Below, one piece after another: positions 41,451-58,530 of a stretch of DNA of 64,000 bases. The translations under genes and the position numbers were made by a program. Position 1 is the first letter of the stretch. The number at the start of each line of letters is the position of its first letter. The notes under the pieces were generated by a model. The model saw only the letters and a program-made list of their open reading frames with translations. It ran no database searches and was not told the origin of the DNA. The stretch lies in NCBI GenBank assembly GCA_002104895.1, contig MCFG01000027.1:195001-259000 (forward strand). The letters run 5' to 3'. Source of the stretch: Anaeromyces robustus (Eukaryota; Neocallimastigomycota; Neocallimastigomycetes; Neocallimastigales; Neocallimastigaceae).

Positions 41451-43051
41451 ATTTTACATTTTGAACAATATTTTGAATGATTGAAATATTATTACGAATT
41501 TCTAATTTTGAAATAGTTTTTTTTTTTCAAAAAACTTTTTTTTTTTTCATGGTCTGGCTCAACACAAATAATTTTGCGGAAATGTTTCCACTTATGAATA
41601 TCTTCTCCTCTATTTCCTTTTTCCTATATATCCCAGTAGTGTCCCTCTTTACTTATTGAGTATAGTATATTTTATTTAATAATATTATGATACTTACTCA
41701 TTAAAACAGTTGGTAAAGGTAAAAAAAAAACAATATTTATTTTTTTTTTTTGATAAGAAGCAAGTATTAAAAGTATTTATACAAATGGAAGTATTTTTTA
41801 CTTTTCGTACTTTAATTATTGTTTTATTATCTAGATTTATTTCTCAAGTTGTCATTGTAATAAATTATATCCAATGAAAAAATAAACATATCATTAAAAA
41901 ATTCCACAATTTAAATCCAATATGATAATCATTCTCACTACTTTGTCCAACCTATTTCACACATATAAATTTTCAGAAATACTAAAGCATTAAATTATTG
42001 ATCATAATTATTAATCTACGAAATCAATCGGTTTTAACGATAACGTAAAAAAGGTACGTTGGAATCAAATTTTCTGCTTCATTGAATAGGTATATCTAGA
42101 AAAGGAGTAAATTGATTTTTGAAATTCGAAATTCAACATCAATGAAAATAAATAATCCAAAAAAAAGCCAAATATTTGAATAACTTTAAAAAAAAAAGTA
42201 AGAATTATTATATGAACCATATTTACTATATCATTTCTTTTTCTTGATAAATGTTGTTATTGGATGAATTTATTCCTAGTTAACTTATAATATCATTAAA
42301 AAATGATTATTATTATACGGACACCATTTTTAATTAAAAAAAAAGGAAAAAGAAAGAAGATCGTCTTCTTCTTTTAATGGTAGGTGTAATATTTTTATTT
42401 TCAATAGGATTATTGAAAAATTCTATATTCTATTATCTCTTTTTTTTAATACATATTTCTAATCCTTATATAATTTACATTTAATATTTTTAATATTTTA
42501 AATGTTATTTTTTTTTTAAAAAAAAAAAAAGACAATAATGAAACAGAAAATAAAAATAAGAATAAGAATGAAAAATAAAAATAAAATGGAAAATGGTAAT
42601 AGTACTGGTAATGAAATAGAAAATGACAATGAAAATGGTATTATTGACAAAGATAATAAAGTCAAGAACGAAAAATAATATCGAAAATAATTAAACAATA
42701 CTATTAAATATATTAATAATATATAATTCAAAGAAAAACTTTACTTAATTAATTACATATATATAAAGAAAAGAGTAAAGTAAATGAAAATCAATTTTTA
42801 TTTAAAAATAATAAAAAGAAAAAAAAAAGAAAAAGTAATTTTTTAAAAAATTATGTATTTTTTTAGTAATAATAAAAAAAAATGAATATTAATAATAATT
42901 TTAAGTAAAAATATTTAAACAAAATTATAATAATAAATAAATTTTTATTGAATATATATTAATTATTATTTTATTAATATATTTAAAAAAAATTATTCTA
43001 TAATATAAATTATAATTTAATATTAATTGAAAAATTATTAATAAAATTTTT

Positions 43052-43099
<48 letters not shown>

Positions 43100-43124
43100 A
43101 TATCATTTGTATATATTTAAAAAA

Positions 43125-46363
<3,239 letters not shown>

Positions 46364-47267
46364 AAATATTTTTTTTGAATATTAAAAAAGGAAAAAGGGA
46401 AAAAAAATTTTTTTAAAAAACATAGAAAAAAAAATTTTTTTTTATCCATATTTTTAATTTTTATATAAATTATATATTTATATATTTATATTTATATTCA
46501 TATTTATTATTTTATTTATTTTTCATTTTATTTATTTATTTATTTATTTATTTATTCATTCATTTATTTATTTTTTTTTTAAATTAACATTTATTAATAG
46601 ACATATTTTCTTTTATTTTTATTTATTGTTGTTATTTTTTATAATAATGTTTTATATCATTTTATTTAATATTATTTTTTTTATCATTATAATTATTATT
46701 ATCATTTTTTTTAAAATTTAATACTTGTAAATTATAATTTTTTTTCTCTTATAATAATTTTTATTTATTTATTTATTTTTTTTTTTTTCTTATTTTAAAT
46801 TTAACCACATTTGTAAATGATAATTAAATTTCTAATATCTATATCGAGTAAAATAAAAATAAAAATTTATAATAATAATAATAATGAAAAATTAAAACAA
46901 TCAGAAAAAAAATAGTAAATAAACATATATATATCAAATAATAAAAAAAAAATAATTATAATAAACCTGTATCTTTAAACTTTTCTTTCTTTTTTTTTTT
47001 TTTTTTTTTTTTTACATTTATATGTAATTTATGTATTTTAAATAATCTTTTGTTTTTATTTAATTAATTTTTACTTATTTTTTTTTTTTTTTGTTTTTAA
47101 TTATTTTTATTTTTTTTTTTATACATGTTTAAAGTTATATACATTATGCAAATACTTATGCAATTTATTTTAAATAAATATATATATATTTTGATTCCTA
47201 TTTTTTTTTTTTTTTTTTTTTTTTATGAAATATAATCATTTTTATTTTTATTTTTTTTATTCCATTT
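46364..47267. other. Convergent intergenic region
   Basis: Lies between the 3' ends of the RING ligase (+) and the phosphatase-like gene (-). TTTA arrays and long T runs; nothing gene-like seen. Confidence 0.8.
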
Positions 47268-50200
47268 TTAAATAATTCCACACCATTCATTATTTTCAAT
47301 ACTCCAACTACCATTACTATCTGTTTCCCATATTATACTATTAGGATCTGAACAACATGGATAACCTAAATCAAATGCCCAACATTCTTTATCTGTTGTT
47401 GATTGTGGATTATCATCATCATTATCATTTGTGACAATACCACACCAATTACCACGTTCAAATGACCATGAACCACGTTCATCGACAAGATATGGTTTTG
47501 TGTAATAGAAACAACATTGGAATCCTAAATTATAATTATAATATAATTTAATGTATAATTTTTTAATTATATGATTTAATGATTTAACTTAATTATTATT
47601 AAACAATCTATCTATCTATTCATATCTTTTTTATATCTATATATATGTTTAAATAAAAATATTATGTATTTAATAATTAATTTAAATTTTTTATTTCATA
47701 TTTACCATATTGATAAGCCCAACACTAAAAATCAAAAAAAATATTTTCAATAAATCGATTATAAATTTTTATATAAAAAAAAAATTATTTATAATATTAA
47801 TAAATATATATATTTATTATTATAATAATTTTATATATATTAATATATATATATATTTATGAAATGAAATATTATATTACTAACATTTTTAGGTGGTATA
47901 ATATCTGAAACAACAGGATTAGTATCAAATGGAATATCTGCTTCCACTATACCACACCAATTATCTTTTTCATAACCCCATTTACCATCTTGATCTTCAT
48001 AGAAAACTTCTTTTGATTCTTCACAACATGAATAGCCTAAATAATTCATTTAACAAATTATATATAATTTTTTTTTTTTAAAAAAAAAAAAAATTAAAAT
48101 AAAAAAATAAAAATAATTTTAAATAAATAAATAAATTTATATGTAATATTAAATAAATTATTTGATATTTAATATTTTTTAAATATTTTATGTTCGTAAA
48201 TATATATATATATACCTAATTTTTTTGACCAACACTATTATAGTAAAAATATAATAATAAAAAATAAAAATAATTAATTAATAAATATATATATAAATAT
48301 ATATATATATATAAAGATATATATATTAAAATTAATAATTATAATTAAAATTTATATAAATATTTATTTATAAGATATGTATAAATATTTAATTATTAAA
48401 AAATTAAGTATTTTTCTTTATTTTTTTAACATACTTTTACTGGTTTTTCAAAAATATATGGTTCATCAATTTGACGAAGAGTATCAACTTCATAATGAGT
48501 TATTGTCATTCTTACATTATCATTATCCTTTTCCTTTTTAAAATCTAAAACACCAAATGTTGAAGTATAAGTTTGATGATAATATGAAATGTAATCAAAA
48601 TCTCTTTCATCATAACCATAAAGTTTACTACCCGTTGAACTATTACTACTAATGTAAAGGGTACCATTAACATTTTTATTTATTTCACCTTTTTTAATTT
48701 CATGAATATCGTATAAATTATAACTATTATTATCATTATCATTAGTATTGTTATTATTATTGTCATTGTTATTATTTAAATATTGATGAAAAGAAATTAA
48801 ATGGGAAGAAGAATAAGCATGATCATGACCATTAATTACAAGATCAAATTTATATTTAGATAATAATTCCGTTAAACATGGTCTTAAGAATCTAACAATA
48901 TATTCTTCTTGAGAATGATTACTACCATTACTATAAATATCATGATGAAACATAGCAATACGCCAATCTGTATTTGGATATTTTAAATAAGCTCTTCTCA
49001 TAACTTCTTTAAAATCATCACAAAATCCATAATTTGTTTCTAATATAACAAAAAGAATATTATTATATTTAAAAAAATAACTATAACCTGGTGCTAATTC
49101 TGGTTCAATAGGGGTTGTATAAGGATTTGGTGGATTAAAATGATGTTTAAAAGAATGAGTTAATGCTTCATGATTACCTACAGCAATAACAGATGGAATA
49201 GTTTTTAATAAATCTGGAAGAAGAAAACCAGAATATTGAGTTTCTTGTAAATAAAGATCTTCTTCTGTTTTAGGTGAACATGCTATATCTATTTGATCAC
49301 CAGCAGATAATAATAAACTTGGTTCTTTAATGAATTCAAAAGATTTATAAATTGTCATATTCCAATTAAAAGCATCATTTCTGGTACTTTCAGGTATGGT
49401 TAAAACATCTTGTAAATTTTTAGCAAATGAAATACGATCATGAGAAGCACCAATTTGAGGATCTCCTACAAAAATAAATTTAAAATTATTTGGATCATGA
49501 GTTTTAAAAAATGAAATGGGTTCATCCCATTTACCATTTAAATTTCTTTGATAATAATAAGTGGAATGAGGTTCTAATCCAGTAACTGTAACTTTATTTG
49601 AATAATAAGTTTTATTATTTAATACCATATATTTTTCAATAGTTCCAATAAAATTTTTAGCATTAGACATATCTTGATTACTACTAAATCGTATTATTGG
49701 ATTTGATTCTGTAGTAGAATACCAACCAAAATTAACCATAGATTCATCTTCTCCAACAAAAACTGAAATACGTTCAAAATCATCTTTTAATTCACTATCC
49801 CATTTTATTTTAAATTCTTCCCATTGATCTTTTGTAGCAATAAATTTTTCACGATCATTCCATAGACCATGATATCCTTTAATTCCACAATAATGACCAT
49901 CTTCCATTCCTCTTTTAATATTGAATAGATATTATAAATTTATATAATATTATATATATATATATATATATGAAAATCAAAATAATTTAATATATTATTA
50001 GAAAATGTATATATATATATTTATAAAATATAATAATCTTATTAACATTAATACTAATATAATAATATTAAACATTATTTATAGTGTTATCTTTTAATAA
50101 TATATATCAAACTACTATATCATTTATTATTATACTATTTATTATATTAATATTAATATCATTTTATTTTATTATATATTATTTTATGATTTTGTTTTAT

Positions 50201-50644
50201 ATGTATATTACAATCTTCCATCCATATTAAAATAAACTACTGGGGTATTATCATTTTTACAACAAGGTTCATAGTTATCTATATATTATAAAATATATAT
50301 ATATATATTATTATTAACAATATTGTTATTATTAACTCTTAAAAAAAATATATTTAACTTATTATTATTATTATTTTTAGTATTAATATGTAAATATTAG
50401 TAATTATTAGTTTATTTTAATTTTAAGTTTAATTAATTTTTTTTATTTTTTTTCTTCAATTTTTGTCCATTAGATAATTACTTGTTTCACTATTTATGAC
50501 AATTTGTGTCCAACAATAATCATCGGGTAAATCTATTGGAAAAATTTCATATTCTGATAGTAAATTAGTTTCTTCAGGAGGTATATTTTTTGATTTTGAA
50601 TAAACAGTTGAAATTAAAAACAATAATAATGTATTTTTTTTCAT
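47268..50644 (-). CDS. Secreted purple-acid-phosphatase-like protein with four dockerins
   Basis: Seven minus-strand exons (50644-50482, 50278-50212, 49911-48435, 48234-48216, 48036-47885, 47724-47706, 47524-47268) sum to 717 codons plus TAA. Signal peptide MKKNTLLLFLISTVYS; an N-terminal dockerin-like segment (CWTQIV ... YEPCC ... YCGI, about residues 43-86); an Fn3-like region ending TYYYQRNLNGKWDEP; then a metallophosphatase core with GDPQIG, GDQID, GNHE, FHHD and NGHDHAYS, the five PAP metal-ligand blocks. The usual GDxxY is GDQID, so the iron-binding Tyr is absent. Three C-terminal dockerins follow, from about residues 570, 627 and 680. The first two start on 19-nt microexons (48216-48234 and 47706-47724). 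It is probably a phosphoesterase tethered to the fungal cellulosome; substrate unknown (phytate or nucleotides are guesses). A paralogue lies at 61133-64000. Confidence 0.88.
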
Positions 50645-51763
50645 TTTATATAAATATATATATATTATATTGGATTTTACTACAAAATTAAAATAAAAGT
50701 AATTTTTATATTGAATTATATAATTGAATTTTTATAATTTTTACAACTTCTATAAATTTAATTGTTATTAATATAATTTATATATATATATTTTTCCTTT
50801 TTTATATTCCTTTTTTATTTTCAAAAATTTACTTAGTATTATTAAATTTCTTTCGATAAAATTTTATTTTCTTATAAAATTAATTTATATTTTCGATAAA
50901 ACTTTATGAAATTAAGTTTATAGTTTTTTTTTTTTTTTAAAATAATATATATATATATAATTTTATATAAATTAGTAATAGTATATATAATATAAAATTA
51001 ATAAATTTCTTTCAAAGAAATCTTTTATTTTTATTTTTTTTTCTTTCTCAATTATTATTTTCTTTTAAATAAATTAAAATTTCAAGATTTAATGAAATCT
51101 GATTTTGAATTGAAATTTAATTTCAAATTTAAATATACAATTTTAAAACAATTATTCTATCATTTTATTACTATTAAAAATAGTAATAATACGAATAATT
51201 GAGAAAAAACTTTTTCAAATTTTTATTAAATTATTTTAATTCATAAGAAAATAATTATGATTAAATTGATTAATATTTATAAAGTAATTTAAAATTTCAT
51301 TTAACATTCAATGTTAATTATAAATTACTTATTATTTTTTTTTTTTTAAAATTTTATTAATATTTATAAACAACTCAAAAAATAATAAAAGAAAAAATAT
51401 ATTAAAATTAATTAAAAATATGAATCATAAAAAATGTCATAACAAATTAAATTAAATTTTAATAATAATAAAATATAAAATAAAAAATATAAAATATAAA
51501 ATATAAAATATATTATACAATTTATACAATTAAAAAATATAATATATAATAATATATAATAATATATAATAATTAATATATAAATATATATAAATATTTT
51601 AATACTTCTAAGAGTTAATTGTATTATTGTATAACAACCTTTTATTGTATTATTGTAGGACACCTTTATATAAAATAATAATAATAATAATAATTACAAA
51701 TAATAAAAATAAATATTAAATAATAATAAAAATAAATAATAAAATAATAATAAATTAGGAATA

Positions 51764-51809
<46 letters not shown>

Positions 51810-52893
51810 TACTTATAAGATTTGAGCCTGTATAATAAATTTAACCCTTCTCAAATAAATTCTATATTAATAATAAATAATAAATTAATTATTTGAATTT
51901 TTTTTTTTTAGACTAAAGGAAGAGAATACACTTCCATGTTTTTTATTTATTATAGATAGTTATTAATACATTTAGATTAAGAACATAAATAAAAAATAGA
52001 TTAAAATAAAAAAAAAAATACTATCTAAAAAATCTATAGCAAGAATTTAATATAAAGAAAAATACAATATATTTCTGAAATAATTATAATTTCAGTGTAG
52101 GGTACTATACAGATTTCACTCCTCTTTAAATGGTAAAATAATATAAAACAAAGAAGTAACATCTGAATTAAAGATAGTGTGGTGTCCACTAAACTCTCCC
52201 TTGAGTAATCTTCATCATTTCTAGTAAAAGAAGATGACTCCGAAGGCCCTTTAGTTGAAATAATATTGCGATTCGAGATATTATTATTATGTCTTTTCGA
52301 TTCGATCTAGACGCACTTGGTAATAATGGGTGTTGATTTACACCGATCAAATAACAATTCCAAAAATCTGCATATGATTGGTAACAGTATTTAAAGAAAA
52401 TGATATTATTTTACTTTTTATTTCAAGAATTTCAGATAAGCGATATAAAAATAAAAAAAAAAGAATAAAACTTTTTAACTATAAAAACACAACATAAAAA
52501 TATATATATATATATTATTAATAAAAAAATATAATAATATATATGTATATATTAAATACATATAAAGCAGAATCTAGTTTTATATTATTACTTTTTTATT
52601 TTTATTTATTTATTATTTCTTTTTTTATTTATTTTTTCTTTTTTATTTATTTATTTTTTATTTATTTAATAGTTGATTACTTCTTTTTTATATATTTATT
52701 TTTTATTTATTATTTATTTCTATTTTTCCATTTTATTTTTATTCTAATTTAATTTTTTTTCTTAAATTAATTAAAAGAACTTTTTTTTTTTTCTTAAATT
52801 AATTAAAAGTTTAAAAGTACTTTTTTTTTTTCTTAAATTAATTAAAGATCATTTTTTTCTTAAATTAATTAAAAGAACCTTTTTTTTCTTAAA
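50645..52893. other. Intergenic DNA holding part 2 of the dispersed repeat
   Basis: Beyond AT microsatellites, 51830-52325 matches the second half of the element at 13012-14720. Near the left neighbour there are short TAAA/ATAT tracts. Just beyond the stop of the ABCA gene, CTTAAATTAATTAAA is repeated about five times (52760-52900). Confidence 0.75.
51830..52325. mobile_element. Dispersed repeat, part 2 copy
   Basis: Shares ordered islands with 13850-14700: AGACTAAA(G)GAAGAG, ACTTCCATGTTTTT, ACTATCTAAAAAATCTATA, GTGTCCACTAAACTCT, AGATGACTC and ATTATGTC. It lacks the long homopolymers of the first copy. The matching part 1 is found on the other side of the ABCA gene at 58531-59200. Confidence 0.6.
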
Positions 52894-52902
52894 TTAATTA
52901 TT
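52760..52902. repeat. TTTTCTTAAATTAATTAAA tandem repeat at the ABCA 3' end
   Basis: Five spaced copies of CTTAAATTAATTA, separated by T runs and AAAGNAC-type spacers; the last overlaps the ABCA stop codon region. Confidence 0.85.
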
Positions 52903-55900
52903 TGAAACATTAACTTGTTTCTTTGCAAATTTAATAAAGATTTGTTCTAGTGAAGTTTGATTAAAACTGTAATCAGTTACAAGTCCACTCTTCTTACATT
53001 TTTCCATTTTTTCAAAAACGGTACCTAAGTTTCTTGTCATTTTAACTTCATATTTAGCACGATTATTAGAAATTTTTTCCATGTCATATGGATTGGAATT
53101 AAATAAATTACCATTTTCAACCATTTCTTTATGGAATTGATCTATATCTTGACATTGTAATTCTAAAATATAACCTTCACCAAATTTCATTTTTAAATGT
53201 TCTGGACTACCAATACAAATTAATCTACCATTTACTAAAATGGCTAAACGATCACAAAGATGTTCAGCTTCTTCCATAGAATGAGTTGTCATAATTAAAG
53301 CAGAATCATTCATTCTTTTAGTTTGTTTTATAATATTCCAAATTAAACGACGAGTAGATGGATCCATACCAGCAGTAGGTTCATCTAATAAAATACGTTC
53401 TGGATAACCACAAATAGCAATTAAAATTGAAAGTTTACGTTTTGTACCTCCACTTAAATTATCAACACGTTTATTTTGATGTTATTCTAAACCAGCTGCA
53501 TTAATATATTGAGTGGCATAAACTTTGGCATCTTTAGCATCATAACCACGAATACTAAGGAAGAATTCAATATGTTCACGAAGGGTTAATTCCTTCCAAA
53601 GAATATCATGTTGTGGACAATAACCCATAGAAACTTCACCTAATTTAGCTTGATGAGTTTCAATACCATTATAACAAATACTACCCATAGTTTGTGGAAT
53701 AGTAGCTGTTACTGTATTTAAAGTCGTAGATTTACCTGCACCATTTGGACCTAAAAGACCAAAACATTCATGCATTCTAACACCAAAATTAACATCAACA
53801 ACGGCTGTTTTAACAAATTTTTTTGGATTAACAACAGATTTATGAATATCACCATAAGTATAATCATTACAACCTTTTGCCATAATAGCTTTCCTTCTTG
53901 ATCTGTCTTTAATTTTACTTTTTGAAATATTATATTCTTTGCAAAGATGAAGTGTACTGATTGGTAATTCCTTTTGATGTTGTTGAACATATTCAAATTC
54001 CTTTCTAACATCATCATCTCCTTCCATTAATTCCTTTTCGTAGATTTCACGAGTTTTTGGTGGTAAATCATGAATATCACTTTTATTAGTTTGATTATTC
54101 TTACGATCTAATCTTATTAAAATGTTATAATAGACAATCGATAAAACAATAAAAAATATTAAAAGTGGAGTAATCATATTATTCTTATTCATAATTGTCT
54201 TTAGTGTTAAATCATTAGATAATATTACACTATACATTTTTAAAGTAAAGAGAGAATTTAACATAGCAACAATACCAAATGCTGGACAAATAGCTGAAAG
54301 AACATAACAAAATAGAGAAGCTTTTGAACTATATAATGAACCTTTTAATAAATTAGTATAACTGGAACTGTTAATGAAAACTAAACCAATATATCCAATA
54401 ATAACAGGATAAGTATTAATGGCACTAATACCACTGAAAGCCGTTTCTTCCTTTTTGAAAAAGAAACTAATAATATATTGATAAAGCATAGTAGGAATAC
54501 TCCAAATAATTAAAATAACTAAAATTATTAATAAAATTTTAATATCTAATAAAGGTTCAAAACGAACAAGAATACCACCAACCATTAATAAGATACAAGT
54601 AGTTAAGAAAATAGAATTATCAGTAATAAGACTTGAAATCCAATAAGTAAAACGTGATACACCATTTAATTGTAATTGTAAAAGTAATTGATTAATTCTT
54701 TCACGAGCAGTTAAAGGACCAAATTTATTTAAAATTGAAACAATAACGACACCAAGCATAAATCCTAAAAGTGATAAACCAACAATAGCCATAGTATCTT
54801 GTTTTTCATCAAATGGATGATTACTAATAGTAATACGATCATTAATATTTTTGGAAGCTAAATAAGCATTACTAATAGCATTAAAAGTAGCTGGGATACT
54901 ATGTGGCATAGTATCATTGTAATAAACATTAATATTCAAATCAGTAGTAGTATTAGTAGTATTAGTAGTATTAGTATTAGAATTATTCATGGTACCATCA
55001 ATAGAAGAAAGATAATAAGTATCTCCAAATTTTGGGAATTCCATTTGATCTATTTTAACATTAGTTACATTTGAAATTTTACCACTAACACCATCAATAA
55101 TATTTTGAGTAGTAAATGGAAGAGTTGAATTTGAAGCATAATTCATTTTAGTATTAAAATACATACTTGGAATGGTAATTTCTTTAGATGGATATTTACC
55201 AATTCTTTCACTAAACATTAATTTATTCATTAAATAAAATGTTAAAGTAATTAAAATTACTGGAAGAACAATAGCTGAAAAGGCAAAAGTTTTATCCTTT
55301 AAGAAAATTTTTAATCTATATTTAGCAAGAGTACTAATAAGTTTAAAATTACTTGGTTTAGAAACAGATTTTAATTTTGGTAATATATCTTCGTTAGTTT
55401 GAATTAAAACTTGTGAATCATCATTACTATTATTATTATTGTTAATATATTTGTTATTGTTATTATTATTTTTCTTATAGTCATCATAGTTAATATCATC
55501 TTCTAAACGAATGAAAAGTTCTTCCAAAGTTGGTAAAGAAAGTGCATATTTATTAATAATACTACCTGATAATGAATCTAATTCATTTAAAAGTGAAGCA
55601 AAACGTTCTGATGAATTTAATGGTAATCTCCAAGTATATAATTTGTTATCATGAGATTCAAATTCATTGGATTCATTATTTTCAATATATTCAGCTTCTG
55701 GAAGATAACTCTTAATAAGTTTATTAATTTTATCTTTTTGAAGAGTTTCAACATCTAAATTATATTTCATATTGAAATGATTCTTAAGATAAAGACTTGT
55801 ACCAAGACAACGAATTTTTCCTTTATTAAGAATTAATTTACGATCAGCTAAAATATCGGCTTCATCCATATAATGAGTAGTAAGGAAAATAACTCTTCCT

Positions 55901-56340
55901 TCCTTTTTCTTTAATAATAATTCCCAAATTTTACGACGAGAAAGAGGATCTAATCCAGTTGTTGGTTCATCTAAGAAAATATATTTTGGATTACCAATAG
56001 TAGCCATACCAATACATAATTTACGTTTTTGACCACCACTTAATTTTGAAGATTTTAATTTCTTTTGTTGAAGAAGATCCAATTCACTTAATACCTCATC
56101 AACATTAACTTTAACATTCTTTAAATTAGCATAAAAGTTAATATGATCTTCAACAGTAAGACTTTCATAAATGATATTAGTTTGAGCACAAACACCAAAA
56201 TTTTTACGAATTTCATTAAGATTTTTAGAAATACTTAAACCATCAAAGAAAATTTCACCATAAGTTGCTTTAATAAGACCAACCATAATATTAATAAGTG
56301 TTGTTTTACCAGCACCATTATGACCTATATATAAATATAA

Positions 56341-56371
<31 letters not shown>

Positions 56372-58365
56372 TATAATGTTATTTAAAAAATAAAAATGAA
56401 TTAAAAAAAATGAAATAGAAGAAAAAAAATGAAATAACAAAAAAAAAAAAAAAATAAATAAAAAAATAAAATAAAATAAAAATAATTTAAATATAAATAT
56501 ATTAATAAATTTTATAAATTAAATTAATTTTTACCTAAAAGAGCGAAAATTTCATTTTCGTAAACTTTAAAACTAACATCATTAACAGCTAGAAATTCAA
56601 ATTTTTTTCCATTTAATTTATTATTACTTTCATTATCATTATCAACATTCTTTTTATTTCTTTTGAAAATTTTATGAATACGACTAACTTCAACCATACA
56701 TTTATCATTATTTTTAGCATTAAAATCTTCTTGAATATCTTTTTGATAAGAAACTTCATTTTCAGAATGAAGATCTTTTACCTTTCTTTTTGGAGTGAAA
56801 AGATATCTTTCATTTTCATTAGATAATAAATTGTCAAGAACAACAGCTATTAAGAGATATAATATAGTGTTAAAGGCAAGAATTCCGAAATAATAACCAG
56901 CTTCAATTTTAAAAAAATTACCAAAACTTATTGATTTGTAAATATATTTTACTTTATCAAGACCTCTCATGATTTGAGAAAGAGATATTGATGAGAAAAA
57001 GAATGATAATATTTTGATTGTATTATCATTAAAATATGAAACAAATTTAGAGAGGCTACCGAAAATAATATAGAAAAGTAAAACAACAACACCAGCTGTT
57101 TTAGATTGTTTGAAAAAAGTGCTGAAAATAAAACCGAGAGAGCATGCACTTAATGCAAAGAGGAAAATCATTAAAAATACGATAATACAATTGGTATACG
57201 AAAATGCTCTATTTATGTAAAGTATCACTGTGATTATAATTGAGATGAAAAATACAATTATACCTTCAAGAATAAACCATGAAAGCCAGAAAATAGTAGG
57301 ATGTACCCCAGCAATTAATAAACCATCTTTTAAATTATCTTCTTTTTTCTTAACTAGATTAAGAGTAATAATATAAACTGATATCATAAAAGCTAAAGCA
57401 ACATAATAGGCAATATTATCAGAAAAAGCTAAATTATAAGAACTTTTTATTTCTGAAATTATTTTTCCTAATTTACCAGTAAATATTTCATTGAAAAAGA
57501 ATATCTTTAGTTTTTATTTGAATGATTGCTTGATCTACAGCTGATTGAATTGGAATAAATACACTTAAATATTCACTATTCATATATATAACATCTGCAG
57601 CATTTAAAATTGGGTCTGATTCTGGGTTTTCAGTATTTGAAATTGGAAGACGAATAGTATATTTTAATAGATCCTTATTTTCAAAAACAATACCACCTAA
57701 TAATTTTTCTTTGATATTTATATCTTCTTGATATTTGATCATTTCTTCTTGATTTTTAAATTGAATTGGTTTTATATTAGTATTATTATTAAAAATGTAA
57801 TTATTCATTACTTTTTGAATAATATTTTCATCACTACCATCTGGTAATATAAAACCAAGTACTTGATTTTCTTTACCAAAATTAACATTTTCAATTATAG
57901 GAGTAAGTTCTGTTGGTATTTTATCACTTAATAATATATCTTGACGATCTTCTTCATCATATTGCATGAAAAAACCATTTATAACTAATATATAAATAAA
58001 TATAATAATATTAATATTTGTGGAAAAGTATGTTTATTAATACTACTTTAAAAGTTTTAATTAAATAATGATAACTTACATATAGATAATACACAATAAA
58101 TTGGAAGTATTATTTCAAGAAGTGTGCTTGTTTTTGAAGCTTTTTTCAAAAGATAATTTCTTTTGATTAAAGCTCTTAATTGATTAAAGTAATAAACCTT
58201 ATAATAGTTATAAATATATTACATTATTTAAATATTTAGAATAAAATTTATAATTCATTTGTTTTATCTTTATAATTTTATAATAAATAATTTATATTTT
58301 ATTTCTATTATTAATATCTATATTAATTATTATTATTAATAAATATAAGCGTTATTAATTACCAT
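52894..58365 (-). pseudogene. Full-length ABCA-type ABC transporter with frameshift and premature stop
   Basis: Minus-strand exons 58365-58363 (ATG only, tentative), 58197-58080, 57984-56535 and 56324-52894 would encode about 1666 aa: TMD1, NBD1 (LLGHNGAGKTT, signature LSGGQKRKL, LDEPTTGLDP), TMD2, NBD2 (GPNGAGKSTT, LSGGTKRKL, LDEPTAGMDP). This is the ABCA lipid-exporter layout. Two lesions are seen. An extra base, probably in T5 at 57511-57515, shifts the frame near residue 197; exon 57984-56535 has 1450 bases where 1449 would keep frame. An in-frame TAA (53482-53484) follows AAGLE where the family has Glu, just before the NBD2 signature. The frame is otherwise open to the natural stop, so decay is recent, or one or both lesions are assembly errors. 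Downstream of the TAA the frame still encodes the rest of NBD2 intact. Confidence 0.82.
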
Positions 58366-58422
58366 TTTTTATTTATAATTTTTAATTTATCAATTGATAA
58401 TTATATAATATATTTAAATTTA

Positions 58423-58460
<38 letters not shown>

Positions 58461-58530
58461 CGTTTTTTTGTTTTTTTATTTTTTAGAGAAAAAAATTTCC
58501 AGGTAAATTTTATTCCTTGTTATATTTGTT

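Larger units (their letters stand above)
39524..43124. other. Region of relics and A+T-rich DNA
   Basis: Contains a degraded minus-strand gene (about 39960-41280, possibly to 42170), a two-copy direct repeat (40192-40306), a duplicated block (41288-41450) and long A and T homopolymers (41318-41364, 43043-43092). Islands at 41540-41660 and 41990-42170 are less A+T-rich but lack an intact frame. Confidence 0.65.

Noticed and set aside
41477-41659. 60-residue ORF on the plus strand
   Set aside because: Starts in a T-run and lies on a relic island. No domain, and the minus strand is equally coding-like, so it is not called as a gene.
42516-42731. Ser/Phe/Leu-rich minus ORF
   Set aside because: Opposite strand of an AAAATGAA-type low-complexity stretch; nothing recognisable.
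53482-53484. In-frame TAA as a recoded sense codon
   Set aside because: TAA ends all other genes in the window, and a single such site next to a frameshift fits mutation or error better than recoding.
53461-53505. Short intron removing the TAA in the ABCA gene
   Set aside because: The only GT...AG choice would also remove part of the NBD2 signature LSGG, and its length (about 43 bp) is well below the other introns.
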